A DNA stretch of 64,000 bases from Candidatus Vallotiella sp. (ex Adelges kitamiensis) (GTDB lineage Bacteria; Pseudomonadota; Gammaproteobacteria; Burkholderiales; Burkholderiaceae): the NCBI RefSeq assembly GCF_020342435.1, contig NZ_CP080504.1:459698-523697 (forward strand), written 5' to 3'. Both the position numbers and the translations under genes were made by a program. This document shows, one piece after another, positions 11,155 to 22,320 of the stretch (position 1 is the stretch's first letter; each line of letters opens with the position of its first letter). The notes under the pieces were generated by a model, which saw only the letters and a program-made list of their open reading frames with translations, was not told the origin of the DNA and searched no databases.

Positions 11155-12390
11155 ATGTTAAAAGTCAACAATGAAACTATAACTGACGTGTCGTCAAAAA
11201 ATCTTTACCCTCATGCAAAAAGTAATGTCGCTAGACTCACTATAGCGCAGGCACTCGCCGGTGCTAATTCTACTGTGATATATGCAACGGGAGCAATTAT
11301 TGGAAATATGCTCGCACCTAGTCATGCCCTAGCGACCTTCCCTATTTCGGTTTTTGTTGTCGGAATGGCTGCATCATCACTGCCGGCTGGAGCTATTGTC
11401 CAGCGCTGGGGCCGACGAGCCGTTTTTATGATTGGTGCTGGGTGCGGTGTGCTTTCTGGCTTGCTTGCAGCCTGGGCTGTTAAATTAAGTTCATTCTATT
11501 TATTTTGTGTTGCGACTTTTTTCGGGGGTGTTTATGCAGCTGTTGTGCTCTCTTTCCGCTTTGCGGCTGCAGATTGTGTTCCCGACGAGCAACGCTCACG
11601 TGCGCTGTCGTTTGTTATGGCGGGGGGGGTTTTCGCAGGAATTATTGGACCTCAACTTGTCATTTGGACTATGAGCTTGTGGGCACCTTATCCATTCGCA
11701 GCGACTTTTATAGCGCAAGCAGTAGTGGGCGTATTTTCTGCACTCCTTTTGCAGGGAGTTCGCCTTCCACGATCGCCTATAAAAAAGGGGCTTTCAGAGG
11801 GGCGTTCGATTGCTCTTATACTTCGTCAACCCAGATTTATTACTGCGGTGATCTGTGCAGTCGTATCCTACTTATTGATGAACTTTCTCATGACAGCCGC
11901 TCCCTTTGCTATGCAAATGTGCGGTCTGTCTCAGGTTTCTTCTAATCTTGGCATTCAATGGCATGTAATTGCAATGTACGCGCCAGGCTTCTTTACTGGT
12001 ACTCTTATTGCGCGATTTGGCGCACAACGAGTTGTTACGGTCGGGCTTATTCTAATCACGCTTTCGGCTATAACGGGTTTGCTTGGCGTAGATGTAGGTC
12101 ATTTCTGGCTGACGCTTATTCTACTCGGTATTGGTTGGAACTTTGGCTTTGTTGGCGCTTCCGCCGTCGTGCTAGAATGTCATCAGCCGGAAGAAAGTAT
12201 TCGAGTGCAGTCGCTTAATGACTTTATTGTATTTGGAACGATGGTCTTCGGCTCTTTCTTATCGGGAAGCCTGCTAGCAACATTCGGATGGGAAACAGTG
12301 CTCTGGTTTTCATTTATTCCACTAATAGCAGCTGCGATCACACTAGTACTTGCCGCACGGTATTCTTACCTAGATACACGAGCTACATAA
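11155..12390 (+). CDS. Major facilitator superfamily transporter
   Basis: Predicted inner-membrane secondary transporter with about 12 hydrophobic segments. The conserved start ARLTIAQALAGANS leads into TM1. The loop 2-3 signature is seen as GAIVQRWGRRAVFMIGAG, and the sequence ends in a last hydrophobic helix before LAARYSYL. It resembles uncharacterised MFS proteins of Burkholderia; the substrate is unknown. The frame is open to an ATG at 11038, but those 39 residues look unlike homologues, so I prefer ATG 11155. It stands alone between long spacers. An intact transporter in such a reduced genome suggests a selected role, possibly metabolite exchange with a host, but that is inference. Confidence 0.85.
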   Translation: MLKVNNETITDVSSKNLYPHAKSNVARLTIAQALAGANSTVIYATGAIIGNMLAPSHALATFPISVFVVGMAASSLPAGAIVQRWGRRAVFMIGAGCGVLSGLLAAWAVKLSSFYLFCVATFFGGVYAAVVLSFRFAAADCVPDEQRSRALSFVMAGGVFAGIIGPQLVIWTMSLWAPYPFAATFIAQAVVGVFSALLLQGVRLPRSPIKKGLSEGRSIALILRQPRFITAVICAVVSYLLMNFLMTAAPFAMQMCGLSQVSSNLGIQWHVIAMYAPGFFTGTLIARFGAQRVVTVGLILITLSAITGLLGVDVGHFWLTLILLGIGWNFGFVGASAVVLECHQPEESIRVQSLNDFIVFGTMVFGSFLSGSLLATFGWETVLWFSFIPLIAAAITLVLAARYSYLDTRAT

Positions 12391-13236
12391 TTATCTTGTC
12401 ACTAGAAGTTCTATTAACAGATTAGCATCCTAGCAACCTAAGACTTAATCTCTAGTTGCTAGGATATTATAAGCAGTAGAAAAGACATATTTTATTCTAA
12501 AATTACTTATTATTTAATAATGCTTATACAAATACGAGTTAAAAACTATTATATTGCATTCGATGCAATTATTTAAATTTAAAAAACGCATTAGTTATTA
12601 CTGATGCTAATATAAATAGGTATAACAACTACGCTCTACAGCGTGTATAGAGAAATTTAGTAGTGCTGCGCACTATCTAACTAGTTAGATAGTGCGCAGA
12701 TAAAGTTTGATAGCAGTGCGCCCGGTTTCAAATAGACCAGCTACGTCGATTCGATAACAACTTATGTTTATTAGAATTCTTTTAATAGCTTTATATGGAT
12801 ACTGTATAGCTATTTACTAGGAGTAAACTAGATGCTTCCCAATACTGGTCTTAGGATATTTTATAGTGACGGCTAGTCTGAACTTTAAAGTACTTAGTGT
12901 TAAGTTATTGGAAGATGGTAGCATCGGTTAAAAATTGAGTGTAATTCAAGTTCGTCTAATAAGATTAGCTTTAATCTAGTATAAAGTTTAATGTCTCTCG
13001 GCAGCGCTATTGCAATTCGAGCCAATACTAGCTGATAGTCAGATTTTCTGTCCTTATTGCTACCAGAGTTCTATTGGTGAGATTAATTATTAACTCGTTA
13101 AATTGGGAGGTGGTTTTCAAGTTAAGCCTCTAGCGAAGTAAGCGGTGTTTAGAAAATGCTGGTAATCTATAGATATACTCTTACTTTATTGCGTTAAAAC
13201 ATTGCTTTCTTAGAGCAACTGAGCATGATGATGCCT
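12391..13236. other. Spacer between convergent MFS gene and pgi
   Basis: About 850 bases without a recognisable gene. The perfect 34-bp palindrome at 12666-12699 is the one striking structure. The rest is AT-rich and shows no remnant I can identify. Confidence 0.55.
12666..12699. repeat. Perfect 34-bp palindrome
   Basis: The two 17-base halves are exact reverse complements, starting CTGCGCACTATC and centred on CTAG. It sits between two convergent transcripts, so it could form the same hairpin in either RNA and act as a bidirectional terminator. Neither flank has a strong T-run, so ordinary intrinsic termination is not assured. Confidence 0.65.
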
Positions 13237-14868
13237 TTAGCGAGTTATAGCTTCGCGCGCGCGAGCGATTAATGCGCTTGTAGATGAATCATGTTTTCGT
13301 AGATCAGCTGATGACGCCGATATTAAATCTGACTCAATGACTTTGCTGAGAATTTTACCTAGTTCGACACCCCATTGATCGAATGGATTAATGTTCCATA
13401 TGGCGGCTTGTACGAGTGTCTTATGCTCATACAGCGCGATTAGGGCTCCAAGCGAGCGTGGATTCAACTCGTTGAGTAGGATTGTATTTGTTGGTCGATT
13501 TCCGGGGAAAACTATATGCGGTATAAGTGCTGTCTGCTTACGCCCGACGATATTTTCTGCCTCCGTCTCTGTACGTCCTAGCATCAGTGCCTCGCTTTGT
13601 GCAAAACAATTCGCTAGCAGTTTTTCGTGATGACCAGGTAAGGAATGATTGGGCGCTAGTGATACAATGAAGTCGACCGGTACAATTGTTGGCCCTTGAT
13701 GTAGCATTTGGAAGAATGCATGCTGGCTATTCGTGCCCGGCTCTCCCCAGACCACCGCTGATGTCGGATAATCAATAAAGCGCCCGTCCAGCGTTACGGA
13801 TTTTCCATTACTTTCCATTTCTAGTTGCTGCAAGTACGCTGGCAAGAAGTGCAGCGCCTGAGAATAAGGCGCGATCACGTAACTTTGTAAACCAAAAAAA
13901 TTGCGATACCAAATGCCGAGAAGTCCAAGTAATACCGGAAGATTGCGCTCTAAAGGCGCGCAGCGAAAATGCTCATCTATTAGATAGGCGCCTTCAAGTA
14001 ATTGATCGAATTTTTCAGGTCCAATCGCAATCATTATTGATAACCCAACTGCGGACCATAGTGAATAACGTCCACCAACCCACTCCCACATCTCGAATAC
14101 ATTATCGGGCTCAATGCCAAAACGCACTACTTCTGAAAGGTTAGCTGACACAGCAATAAAATGCTGAGCTAATTGATCTGATGAACAACCACTTCGCCTA
14201 AACCAGTCGCGCAATGAATGAGCGTTTGTCATTGTTTCCGACGTTGTAAATGTTTTTGATACCACAATCGCTAATGTATGTTCTGGATTAATTTGCTCTA
14301 GTACGTTCTGAAGATCAATACCGTCAATATTAGACACGTAGTGTATATGGATATCCGATTTTTTAAGATGATGCAATGCGTGTACAACCATCTTCGGACC
14401 TAGATCTGAGCCTCCAATGCCAATATTAACGACGTGCTGAATTGGCTTTCCGGTGTAGCCTATCCATTGCCCATTACGTACTCGTTCAGCAAAGACTGCC
14501 ATTTTTGCGCGGCCTGCTTTGACCTGCGCCGCGTATGGCGCACTCGGGTCAGAAGTCCGTAAAGCAGTATGTAATGCGGAACGATGCTCAGTTGGATTCA
14601 CGATACCACCAGTGAACATCTCATCGCGTCGTGCTTGCACATTAGTTTCTCGAGCGAGCTGAATCAGTAACGCGATCGTTTGTTCGTTTACACGATTCTT
14701 TGAAAAATCCAGCGTGAGCCCACCACCATTTATAGTAAATCGATCTGCTCGCGTAGGAGCCGGATCGTTTTCGGAGGCAAACCAATCTCGCATATGACAA
14801 TCGCGGATAGATTCATAGTGAGCAGTAAGGGCAGACCAGGTGGGAAGTGAATTTAGGTTCATAACCAT
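13237..14868 (-). CDS. pgi: Glucose-6-phosphate isomerase
   Basis: Interconverts glucose 6-phosphate and fructose 6-phosphate in glycolysis and gluconeogenesis. The sugar-phosphate-binding stretches [13 protein letters not shown] and [13 protein letters not shown] are present, as are the catalytic region [15 protein letters not shown] and the C-terminal QWGVELGK lysine. The SIS-domain fold covers the whole 543 aa, which is normal length. ATG at 14868 or the ATG two codons later (MNLNSLP) could both serve; homologues begin like the second. It is transcribed away from purL across a 550-base divergent spacer. Confidence 0.97.
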   Translation of the reverse strand: MVMNLNSLPTWSALTAHYESIRDCHMRDWFASENDPAPTRADRFTINGGGLTLDFSKNRVNEQTIALLIQLARETNVQARRDEMFTGGIVNPTEHRSALHTALRTSDPSAPYAAQVKAGRAKMAVFAERVRNGQWIGYTGKPIQHVVNIGIGGSDLGPKMVVHALHHLKKSDIHIHYVSNIDGIDLQNVLEQINPEHTLAIVVSKTFTTSETMTNAHSLRDWFRRSGCSSDQLAQHFIAVSANLSEVVRFGIEPDNVFEMWEWVGGRYSLWSAVGLSIMIAIGPEKFDQLLEGAYLIDEHFRCAPLERNLPVLLGLLGIWYRNFFGLQSYVIAPYSQALHFLPAYLQQLEMESNGKSVTLDGRFIDYPTSAVVWGEPGTNSQHAFFQMLHQGPTIVPVDFIVSLAPNHSLPGHHEKLLANCFAQSEALMLGRTETEAENIVGRKQTALIPHIVFPGNRPTNTILLNELNPRSLGALIALYEHKTLVQAAIWNINPFDQWGVELGKILSKVIESDLISASSADLRKHDSSTSALIARAREAITR

Positions 14869-15423
14869 GTTTATCTCTGTGATAAAAGAAAGTAGCCGCT
14901 GGTAGCTATGCTGACATAGCTCTTATATAGATTTAAACGGGTCAGTATTAACTATAACAATGCGGATAACATCCTAAGTTGTCTCTTCAACTGCGCTTAA
15001 TTTAGAGGTAAATACTAGGTAGGACACGGTATTCGTACAATGTAAGCGTTCCGTCAGCGTTTCTTAGTCAATATATTTACTGATAAAACATAGCGATTTG
15101 TCTTAAGCAGCAAGTAAGAGAGTGCTATAAGTTTTAGTATATTTAATGGCATGGCTTGTATAAAATGCGTCCATTATCATCTCTAGCATAGAAATTACTA
15201 GCTATATTGCATAAGTGTGTTAGCTACTAGCTACTCAAGACGTTAAGCAATATAGGTAGTACGTAGTATCTATATCTATAAGTCTAATGATGCACGTCGC
15301 AGTACAATCTAATTCTTTCACCGCTTAGCTCGGTTTATCCGACACGCAGCATTTGCCTTCGAGGCGAATTGCGTAGCAAGCTCTAGTCGGCTAGTCAATT
15401 AGTAATCTTCAATGCAATTCCAA
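14869..15423. other. Divergent spacer between pgi and purL
   Basis: About 550 bases that must hold promoters for both genes. I see no coding remnant and no operator-like repeat that I can name. Confidence 0.5.
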
Positions 15424-18400
15424 ATGGCTTATTTCTCGTGCTTTCCTGGTGCTGCAGCACTGTCTAAATTTCGTAAAAACCGCCTCTTGAAAATTTTAAA
15501 AACGGTTGAACCGACTGTGACTGACCTGTGTGCACGTTATATTCATTTCATTTATGCACATACTGTGCTTAGCGATACTGATAGGTTACATCTCACTGCA
15601 TTACTCAAATATGGTGAGCCGTCAACTGCTAATCGCAGGGGCGAAAATTTTCTTGTGATTCCACGAATCGGTACAATTTCCCCGTGGGCATCGAAAGCTA
15701 CAGATATCGCTCAGCGCTGTGGATTAGACTGCATTCAGCGCATTGAACGCGGTACTGAGTATACGGTGATAATTAAGAGTGGTCTACCTGGGATGATTAG
15801 TACAAAAAAGACATTGAGTGGAGCAGCTCGAGCGCAGGTTTCTCTCGTACTACATGATTGGATGACTGAAAGCGTAGTTGCTACCTGTAATGAGGCACAG
15901 CAGTTATTTAGTGTGTTACCCGGAAAGCCGTTGCAAACAGTAGATATAATAAATGAAGGACGAGCTCCGCTAATAACTGCTAATAGCGAACTCGGGCTTG
16001 CTCTTAATAGCGAAGAGATCGACTATTTGATCGAGGCGTTTACGAAGCTCAAACGTAACCCAACAGATGTAGAGTTAATGATGTTCGCTCAGGTTAATAG
16101 TGAACATTGCCGACATAAAATCTTTAACGCACAGTGGACAATTGACGGACAGCTACAAAATTTGTCACTGTTTCAGATGATTAAAAATACGCACCGGCTC
16201 AGCGGTCAACGAACGATTATTGCATATTCAGACAACACGGCGGTAATAGAAGGAGCTCTTGCACAGCAATGGTTTTCTAGCGGAAGCACACATCGCTATG
16301 AATCGGTTCAGGAGTGGAAGAATATCCTAATCAAAGTTGAAACACATAATCACCCGACTGCGATTTCGCCATTCCCTGGGGCAGCAACAGGTGCTGGCGG
16401 CGAAATCCGTGATGAGGGTGCAACTGGACGTGGAGCTCGTACAAAAGCCGGTTTAACAGGCTTTTCAGTGTCCAATCTAGAGTTGCCGGATGCAATCGAA
16501 CCGTGGGAAACTTCTCGAGATGCTACGGAGCCGCTTTCTAAGCGGCTTCACAGTAATATCATCGGTTGCTATGGCCGGCCTGAGCATATTGCTTCGCCAC
16601 TACAGATTATAATTGACGCCCCCCTTGGTGCCGCTACATTTAATAATGAGTTTGGCCGACCAAATCTAGGTGGCTATTTTCGCGTTTATGAACAGAATAT
16701 TGGTGGGCGCATACGCGGTTATCATAAACCAATTATGATAGCTGCTGGCATCGGTAATATTTCTCATGCGAATACGTATAAAAACGATATCCCAGCTGGC
16801 TCGCTGCTGATACAAATCGGCGGTTCCGGTATGCGTATTGGCGTAGGCGGAAGCGCAGCCAGCTCAATGACTATAGGAGCCAACGCTATCGATCTCGATT
16901 TTAATTCAGTTCAGAGAAGCAATCCTGAGATCCAGCGTCGTGCACAGGAAGTTATTGATGCGTGTTGGCAACGTGGAAATGAAAATCCAATTCTGTCGAT
17001 TCATGATGTTGGCGCCGGTGGTTTATCTAACGCACTTCCGGAGATCGTTAATAACTCTGGTAAGGGGGGGCGATTTGAATTGCGACGCATACTCCTCGAA
17101 GAAAGTGGGTTATCGCCGCTCGAGATCTGGTCGAACGAAGCGCAGGAGAGATATGTCATTGCGATTGCAGCTCACGATTTGCCTACGTTTGAGACAATCT
17201 GCCGCCGCGAACGCTGCCCTATGGCAGTGATTGGTGTTGCTACGGACACACGCCAGTTACAATTAATTGATAATTCCGTAACCGATGTTAATCATCCCGC
17301 ACATACTCCTATCGATATACCAATAGACGTTCTACTTTGCAAAACGCCGCGGATGCATTTTGATGTTACGCGTGCGCATCGCGCGTTCATGCCGGTAGAG
17401 CTAACTGACTTGACTCTATCAGATATGTCTATGAAGATACTGAGGCATCCGACTGTTGCTAGTAAATCTTTCTTAATCAAGATCAGCGACCGAACAGTTG
17501 GTGGACTATCAGTCCGCGACCAAATGGTTGGCCCATGGCAGGTTCCGGTATCTGATTGCGCAATTACCTCGATGGACTACGAGGGTTTTCGTGGCGAAGC
17601 AATGACAATGGCAGAGCGTGCCCCGCTTGCAGTGATTAATGCTCCAGCTTCAGGACGTATGGCTGTTGGCGAAGCTATTACAAATATTGCTTCTGCTCCG
17701 ATCGAGTCATTAAATCATATAAAACTATCAGCTAACTGGATGGCTGCGTGCGGTAGTGACGGAGAAGATGCGGATTTGTTTGACACTGTCAAGGCAATTA
17801 GTATGGAGTTATGTCCGGCGCTAGGTATTGATATTCCAGTTGGAAAAGATTCTCTGTCAATGCGAACGCAGTGGCATGAAGATGGCATCGATAAGGAAGT
17901 TTATGCACCAATATCACTTATTATTTCTGCATTTGCTCCAGTGGAAGACGTACGTGCCCATCTTACCCCTCAGTTACGCTCTGATGCTGGTGATTCGATA
18001 TTAATTCTAATTGATTTAGGTCGTGGTTGCAACCGTCTTGGGGGTAGTATCCTTGCACAGGTCACGCAACAGGTTGGTGATAGTGTACCAGATGTGGAAG
18101 ATATACAAGACTTGAAATCTTTCTTTGCTGCGATTCAAGAGCTTAATCGCAATGATCAACTACTTGCGTATCATGATCGCTCTGACGGTGGCTTATTTGT
18201 AACGGTAGTAGAGATGGCCTTTGCCGGTCATATTGGCGTCTCATTGAACGTAGATATACTCACGCTCGAGCAAAAGCATGAGTTCGACTATGGTGATGTA
18301 AAGGACTGGACGCAACAGATAGCTGCCCGGCGCAATGACCTAACGCTGCGCTCGTTATTCTGCGAAGAGCTGGGTGCAGTGCTGCAAGTGCGTACCGTCG

Positions 18401-19476
18401 ACCGCGATAAGGCTCTAGGGACACTGCGCGAATTTGGTCTGTCGAGCGCGAGTCATGTAATTGGAACGCTGAACAAGCATGATGTGATTGAGATTTATCG
18501 TGATGCAAAAAAGATCTATGATATGCCTCGCACTGATCTACATCGGATCTGGAGCGAAGTCGGTTGGCGCATTTCGCGGCTGAGAGACAATCCCGCGTGT
18601 GCGGATTCAGAATATGAGGCATTAAGCGATGTCTTAGATCCGGGCATTGTGCCGTATCTAACATTTGATCCGCAGAAAGACGTAGCAGCGCCGTTTATTT
18701 CGAGCAACAAGCCGCTGCCACGGCTCGCTATCCTGCGCGAACAAGGCGTGAACTCACATCTAGAAACTTCTTACGCGTTCGCTCGAGCTGGCTTCGATCC
18801 TTACGATGTACATATGACCGATCTGATCGAAGGTCATATCGATCTAGCGCAATTTTCTGGTGTGGTGGCATGCGGGGGGTTCTCTTATGGCGACGTGTTA
18901 GGTGCTGGCGAGGGCTGGGCGAAGACGATTCGCTTTAATGAGCGGTTGTCAGACATGTTTATCTCGTTCTTTGAGCGTCCCGATACGTTTGCGCTCGGCA
19001 TCTGTAATGGTTGCCAGATGATGAGTAGTCTTGCATCAATGATTCCGGGCGCACAGGCCTGGCCGCGTTTCAGGCGTAACCTCTCTGGAAGATTCGAGGC
19101 ACGTTTGTCTTTCGTGCAAATTGAAAAATCGCCATCTATTTTCTTCGCTGGGCTAGAAAACTCTCGCCTTCCTGTTGCGGTAGCGCACGGCGAAGGCTAT
19201 GCAGACTTTTCGGAACAAGGGGATCTATCGAACGTGCAGATTGCGATGCGTTATATCGACCATTATGGTGTAGTAACTGAGCGCTACCCATTTAATCCAA
19301 ATGGCTCGCCACAGGGTATTACATCGGTAACCACACCGGATGGGCGATTTACTATTCTTATGCCTCATACCGAACGCGTGCATAGAACAGTACAAATGAG
19401 CTGGCACCCTAAGGAATGGGGTGAGCCAAGCCCGTGGCTTCAGCTATACCGTAACGCGCGTCGCTGGATCGGTTAA
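15424..19476 (+). CDS. purL: Phosphoribosylformylglycinamidine synthase, single-chain
   Basis: Converts FGAR, glutamine and ATP to FGAM in de novo purine synthesis. This is the large proteobacterial form: N-terminal PurS-like part, FGAM synthase domains with [23 protein letters not shown]-type motifs (here split as [15 protein letters not shown] and [17 protein letters not shown]) and [20 protein letters not shown], then a C-terminal glutamine amidotransferase with the catalytic Cys in [10 protein letters not shown] and the PHTERVHR segment. At 1350 aa it is complete. An upstream in-frame ATG exists at 15412, but homologues begin MAHFSCFPGA, matching [10 protein letters not shown] at 15424. 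With guaA and guaB it shows retained purine synthesis. Confidence 0.97.
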   Translation: MAYFSCFPGAAALSKFRKNRLLKILKTVEPTVTDLCARYIHFIYAHTVLSDTDRLHLTALLKYGEPSTANRRGENFLVIPRIGTISPWASKATDIAQRCGLDCIQRIERGTEYTVIIKSGLPGMISTKKTLSGAARAQVSLVLHDWMTESVVATCNEAQQLFSVLPGKPLQTVDIINEGRAPLITANSELGLALNSEEIDYLIEAFTKLKRNPTDVELMMFAQVNSEHCRHKIFNAQWTIDGQLQNLSLFQMIKNTHRLSGQRTIIAYSDNTAVIEGALAQQWFSSGSTHRYESVQEWKNILIKVETHNHPTAISPFPGAATGAGGEIRDEGATGRGARTKAGLTGFSVSNLELPDAIEPWETSRDATEPLSKRLHSNIIGCYGRPEHIASPLQIIIDAPLGAATFNNEFGRPNLGGYFRVYEQNIGGRIRGYHKPIMIAAGIGNISHANTYKNDIPAGSLLIQIGGSGMRIGVGGSAASSMTIGANAIDLDFNSVQRSNPEIQRRAQEVIDACWQRGNENPILSIHDVGAGGLSNALPEIVNNSGKGGRFELRRILLEESGLSPLEIWSNEAQERYVIAIAAHDLPTFETICRRERCPMAVIGVATDTRQLQLIDNSVTDVNHPAHTPIDIPIDVLLCKTPRMHFDVTRAHRAFMPVELTDLTLSDMSMKILRHPTVASKSFLIKISDRTVGGLSVRDQMVGPWQVPVSDCAITSMDYEGFRGEAMTMAERAPLAVINAPASGRMAVGEAITNIASAPIESLNHIKLSANWMAACGSDGEDADLFDTVKAISMELCPALGIDIPVGKDSLSMRTQWHEDGIDKEVYAPISLIISAFAPVEDVRAHLTPQLRSDAGDSILILIDLGRGCNRLGGSILAQVTQQVGDSVPDVEDIQDLKSFFAAIQELNRNDQLLAYHDRSDGGLFVTVVEMAFAGHIGVSLNVDILTLEQKHEFDYGDVKDWTQQIAARRNDLTLRSLFCEELGAVLQVRTVDRDKALGTLREFGLSSASHVIGTLNKHDVIEIYRDAKKIYDMPRTDLHRIWSEVGWRISRLRDNPACADSEYEALSDVLDPGIVPYLTFDPQKDVAAPFISSNKPLPRLAILREQGVNSHLETSYAFARAGFDPYDVHMTDLIEGHIDLAQFSGVVACGGFSYGDVLGAGEGWAKTIRFNERLSDMFISFFERPDTFALGICNGCQMMSSLASMIPGAQAWPRFRRNLSGRFEARLSFVQIEKSPSIFFAGLENSRLPVAVAHGEGYADFSEQGDLSNVQIAMRYIDHYGVVTERYPFNPNGSPQGITSVTTPDGRFTILMPHTERVHRTVQMSWHPKEWGEPSPWLQLYRNARRWIG

Positions 19477-20146
19477 TCTGTTAGGGTCACTTGCTAAGAT
19501 TCCGTTTAATATTGGTTAGCAGATAGCCCTTTCTAGGAAAGTCTATATTCCATGTTGGAGGTTAATGAACAGTCTACTTTTAGTATTAAATTTCGTATTG
19601 TATACTCTTACAGTAAATTTTTCGGCGACTTTCATGAAAAGTTACTAGTCTATTGGTAATTTAGATTAAATGACTTGCAATAGCAGTATTGCTCGAAGTC
19701 GTCGAAACACATGAACGACATCGTACTAGTTAAACTGTTTGCCTTACTGCTTATTAAGAGTGGGTTTGGCCTGGATTATAACCCCCTACTTTTTGGCTGA
19801 GTTTAGATTCAGATCTATTACTTCTTAAGCTCTTGGAGATTAAGAGATTATATTTTTCATACTGCTTATGCAAAATAAGAATGTAATATAAGTTTAGCTT
19901 CTTTCTAGCGTATAGTATGGTTTTAATTTCTACGGAATCTTAGCCTCTTCTTTCTCAGGAAATTCTTAATCCGTGCGCAGATTATGACACTTTTCCGAGT
20001 AGAAAAATTTGAACTTTTATTTTGACTGTTTTACGGTACTACATTGAAGTGCTCTTATATTAGTAACTCGTGACTAACTAGTTCTTTTCGGGTAAGAAAC
20101 TGAAGTTTGGGCGAGTTTATTAGAAGCAGAGGCTTCCCTGAAACTA
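19477..20146. other. Spacer between convergent purL and bolA
   Basis: About 670 AT-rich bases with no gene I can support. From memory, relatives often carry a parvulin-type peptidyl-prolyl isomerase next to bolA. I searched the minus strand by eye for it and saw nothing convincing. Confidence 0.5.
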
Positions 20147-20446
20147 TTAAGAATAAAATTCTTTGGGCGTATATGCCCTGATTGAGAGCGCGTGAATACC
20201 GTTCTTCATCGCATCTAAGAGCGCATCGTACACTAACCGGTGCCGAGCTACCCGCGTATGACCGTCAAACGTGGCCGAAACGATGGTTATTGCATAGTGA
20301 CTACCGGCGGCAGCGCCAGTATGGCTAGTATGTTCTGTACTGTTATCGTGGATTTCTAGTGTAAACGGCGATAGAGAAGCGCAAAGACGTTCACGGATTA
20401 GCTTGATGCGATGCTCAGCCGAAGCGGTTAAAAATACATTATTCAT
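20147..20446 (-). CDS. bolA: BolA family protein
   Basis: Small BolA-fold protein; family members work with monothiol glutaredoxins in iron-sulfur handling and stress response. The 99-aa sequence keeps the core SHYAITIVSATFDGHTRVARHRLVYDAL with the conserved histidine region, and the family's typical C-terminal helix before HALSIRAYTPKEF. It starts 4 bases after the yciB stop codon, so the two are almost certainly cotranscribed and translationally coupled. The family assignment is firm; the exact role in this organism is not. Confidence 0.9.
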   Translation of the reverse strand: MNNVFLTASAEHRIKLIRERLCASLSPFTLEIHDNSTEHTSHTGAAAGSHYAITIVSATFDGHTRVARHRLVYDALLDAMKNGIHALSIRAYTPKEFYS

Positions 20447-20450
20447 TAGT

Positions 20451-20981
20451 TTATTTTTCCTTCAAATGTCTAGCAAACCATAGACTTTGCATAACGATGA
20501 ATATAAGAATCATTCCAGTTGTGCCAAACAACTTAAAATTGACCCAGGTATTATTAGAATAATGATGTGCAACCCACAGGTTAGCAATACCTAACACCAT
20601 AAAAAAGAGGGCCCAGGCAACATTGAGTTTAGCCCAGAGTAAAGGGGGTAGCTTAACGTGTATATTCAGGGCTTCCCGAATCAGATTCTTGCGTAGTACA
20701 AATTGTGAAAACAGAATTGCTAATGAGAACGCCCAGTATAGTAGGGTTGTTTTCCATTTGATAAACACATCGTCATGTAGTATTAGGGTTGCACCACCGA
20801 ATACGGTAACGAGCGCTAGGCTTACCCATAGCATTAGATTAACGTGCCGATGGCGAAATGCCGACCATATTACTTGTATTAGCACAGTAGCTATCGCTAC
20901 ATTAGTAGCGATATACATACCCCAGACCTTGAATGAGACAAAGAAAAGTACAATTGTTAGTAGATGAAACAGGAGCTTCAT
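20451..20981 (-). CDS. yciB: Inner membrane septation protein A (YciB/IspZ family)
   Basis: Polytopic inner-membrane protein of 176 aa with about five hydrophobic segments. Family landmarks are visible: KWKTTLLYWAFSLAILFSQ, the RKNLIREAL stretch and NVAWALFFMVLGIANLWVA with FKLFGTTGMILIF. In enterobacteria YciB affects cell-envelope synthesis and septation; the biochemical activity is unknown. It is upstream of bolA with a 4-base gap. Full length. Confidence 0.92.
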   Translation of the reverse strand: MKLLFHLLTIVLFFVSFKVWGMYIATNVAIATVLIQVIWSAFRHRHVNLMLWVSLALVTVFGGATLILHDDVFIKWKTTLLYWAFSLAILFSQFVLRKNLIREALNIHVKLPPLLWAKLNVAWALFFMVLGIANLWVAHHYSNNTWVNFKLFGTTGMILIFIVMQSLWFARHLKEK

Positions 20982-21211
20982 TGATGTTAGGCTTTAGCAA
21001 AAAATAGTTTAGTTCAGACTAAATTGTAACGCAGTAAAGTTGGTTGCTGTAGCAGCATGCTGGTCACCATATAGCTATCTTGTTGAGCACGCGAATCTAG
21101 TGTTCATTACAGACTTGCATTGTACCCAGCAGATACGCAGTATGCCACACGCGATCCGTATTCTTTATAAAGACTTTATCAAGAATTGATCAGTGTGCTG
21201 AAATGAATTCT

Positions 21212-22246
21212 CTACTTCAATCTTTGTGCCGAAACAGGTGTGTTAATAATAGAAAACTCTAACATTGGACCTCGCGGTGACCCAACGTGGATTGAGCCTG
21301 TATCGAGTGTATCTAGCTTGAGCTGGACTAAACAATCAACACCACCCTCTGCTGCTGTAGCACTATTGACGACTATCCCGCATGGATAGATAGGGTTCTC
21401 CGAATGAAACACTTCGGCGCCAATGTGTGCATGCGTAGAGTGCGCTAGCACTGTGCGGCGCTTAATTGTGCCGCGATACTGAGAGCGAGCGACAACTTCT
21501 TGCCCCGGATAGCAGCCTTTATGAAAGTTAACACCGCCGATAAGCTCAAAATTGATCATTTGCGGCACAAACCGATTGCTTGTTACAGCACTCACACGTG
21601 GTATGCCTGCGCGGATATCAAGCCAGTCCCACAGCACAGAATCAGCCTGTTGGACTTGATGCGTTGTATTTAATGCAGTAAGTCTTTCTTCAATTGCGCT
21701 CCTCGGACCAACCCACAGGAAACGTGGCAATCTATTTGCATCTATCACGCGGATTAATTCCCCGAAAGGGGTATCGATCTTAACGTTCACGCCATTAGGT
21801 AATATTTCGAAGCATTGTGATAGCGTGGCACAAACATCGCCAGAAAATCCGACTACAGCAAGGCTGTTAGTAGCGTTGATTAATTGCACTTTTTCTCGCA
21901 ATATGAACATTGATAATCGCTTTTGAATCAACTCGACCAAATCTTCGGAAACCAGCATCCGTACTATATTTCCAACACGCCAAACTAGAAAAGTAGCAAG
22001 TAGTCGGCCTTTGAGCGAGCAAAATCCAGCTAACCGAACATTATCTGCTTCGAGTGTTTGAATATTATTAGTTAATTGACGATGCAAGAAACTTACTGCA
22101 TCGCTTCCGTGTACATCTATCACGCCGAATTGATTTAGCATCATGTAAACGCCCCGTGGGGCATATAGCGCGGAAAAATTAGTGGGGGCATATTCAACAT
22201 CACAATCAGTTGGTTTGATAGATTCAGAAGATGTATTCATATTCAA
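21212..22246 (-). CDS. ygfZ: Folate-binding protein YgfZ
   Basis: GcvT-related, tetrahydrofolate-dependent protein that helps maintain certain iron-sulfur enzymes. The hallmark KGCYPGQE motif with its essential cysteine is present in NFHKGCYPGQEVVARSQYRG. The N-terminal part has DVHGSDAVSFLHRQLTNNI, typical of the family. At 344 aa it is complete. It diverges from mltG across a 74-base gap that must contain both promoters. Retention of YgfZ fits the presence of iron-sulfur enzymes such as BioB. Confidence 0.93.
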   Translation of the reverse strand: MNMNTSSESIKPTDCDVEYAPTNFSALYAPRGVYMMLNQFGVIDVHGSDAVSFLHRQLTNNIQTLEADNVRLAGFCSLKGRLLATFLVWRVGNIVRMLVSEDLVELIQKRLSMFILREKVQLINATNSLAVVGFSGDVCATLSQCFEILPNGVNVKIDTPFGELIRVIDANRLPRFLWVGPRSAIEERLTALNTTHQVQQADSVLWDWLDIRAGIPRVSAVTSNRFVPQMINFELIGGVNFHKGCYPGQEVVARSQYRGTIKRRTVLAHSTHAHIGAEVFHSENPIYPCGIVVNSATAAEGGVDCLVQLKLDTLDTGSIHVGSPRGPMLEFSIINTPVSAQRLK

Positions 22247-22320
22247 ACTACATAGTCCATGCTAACTTTGGCTTGGGTAAATTAGTATTCTATTAAAGAT
22301 CTTGCTCAACCCTATTTCGT

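Noticed and set aside
19921-20146. Possible 3' remnant of a parvulin-type prolyl isomerase next to bolA
   Set aside because: Only a few residues such as NFLRKK could be matched, within chance expectation.
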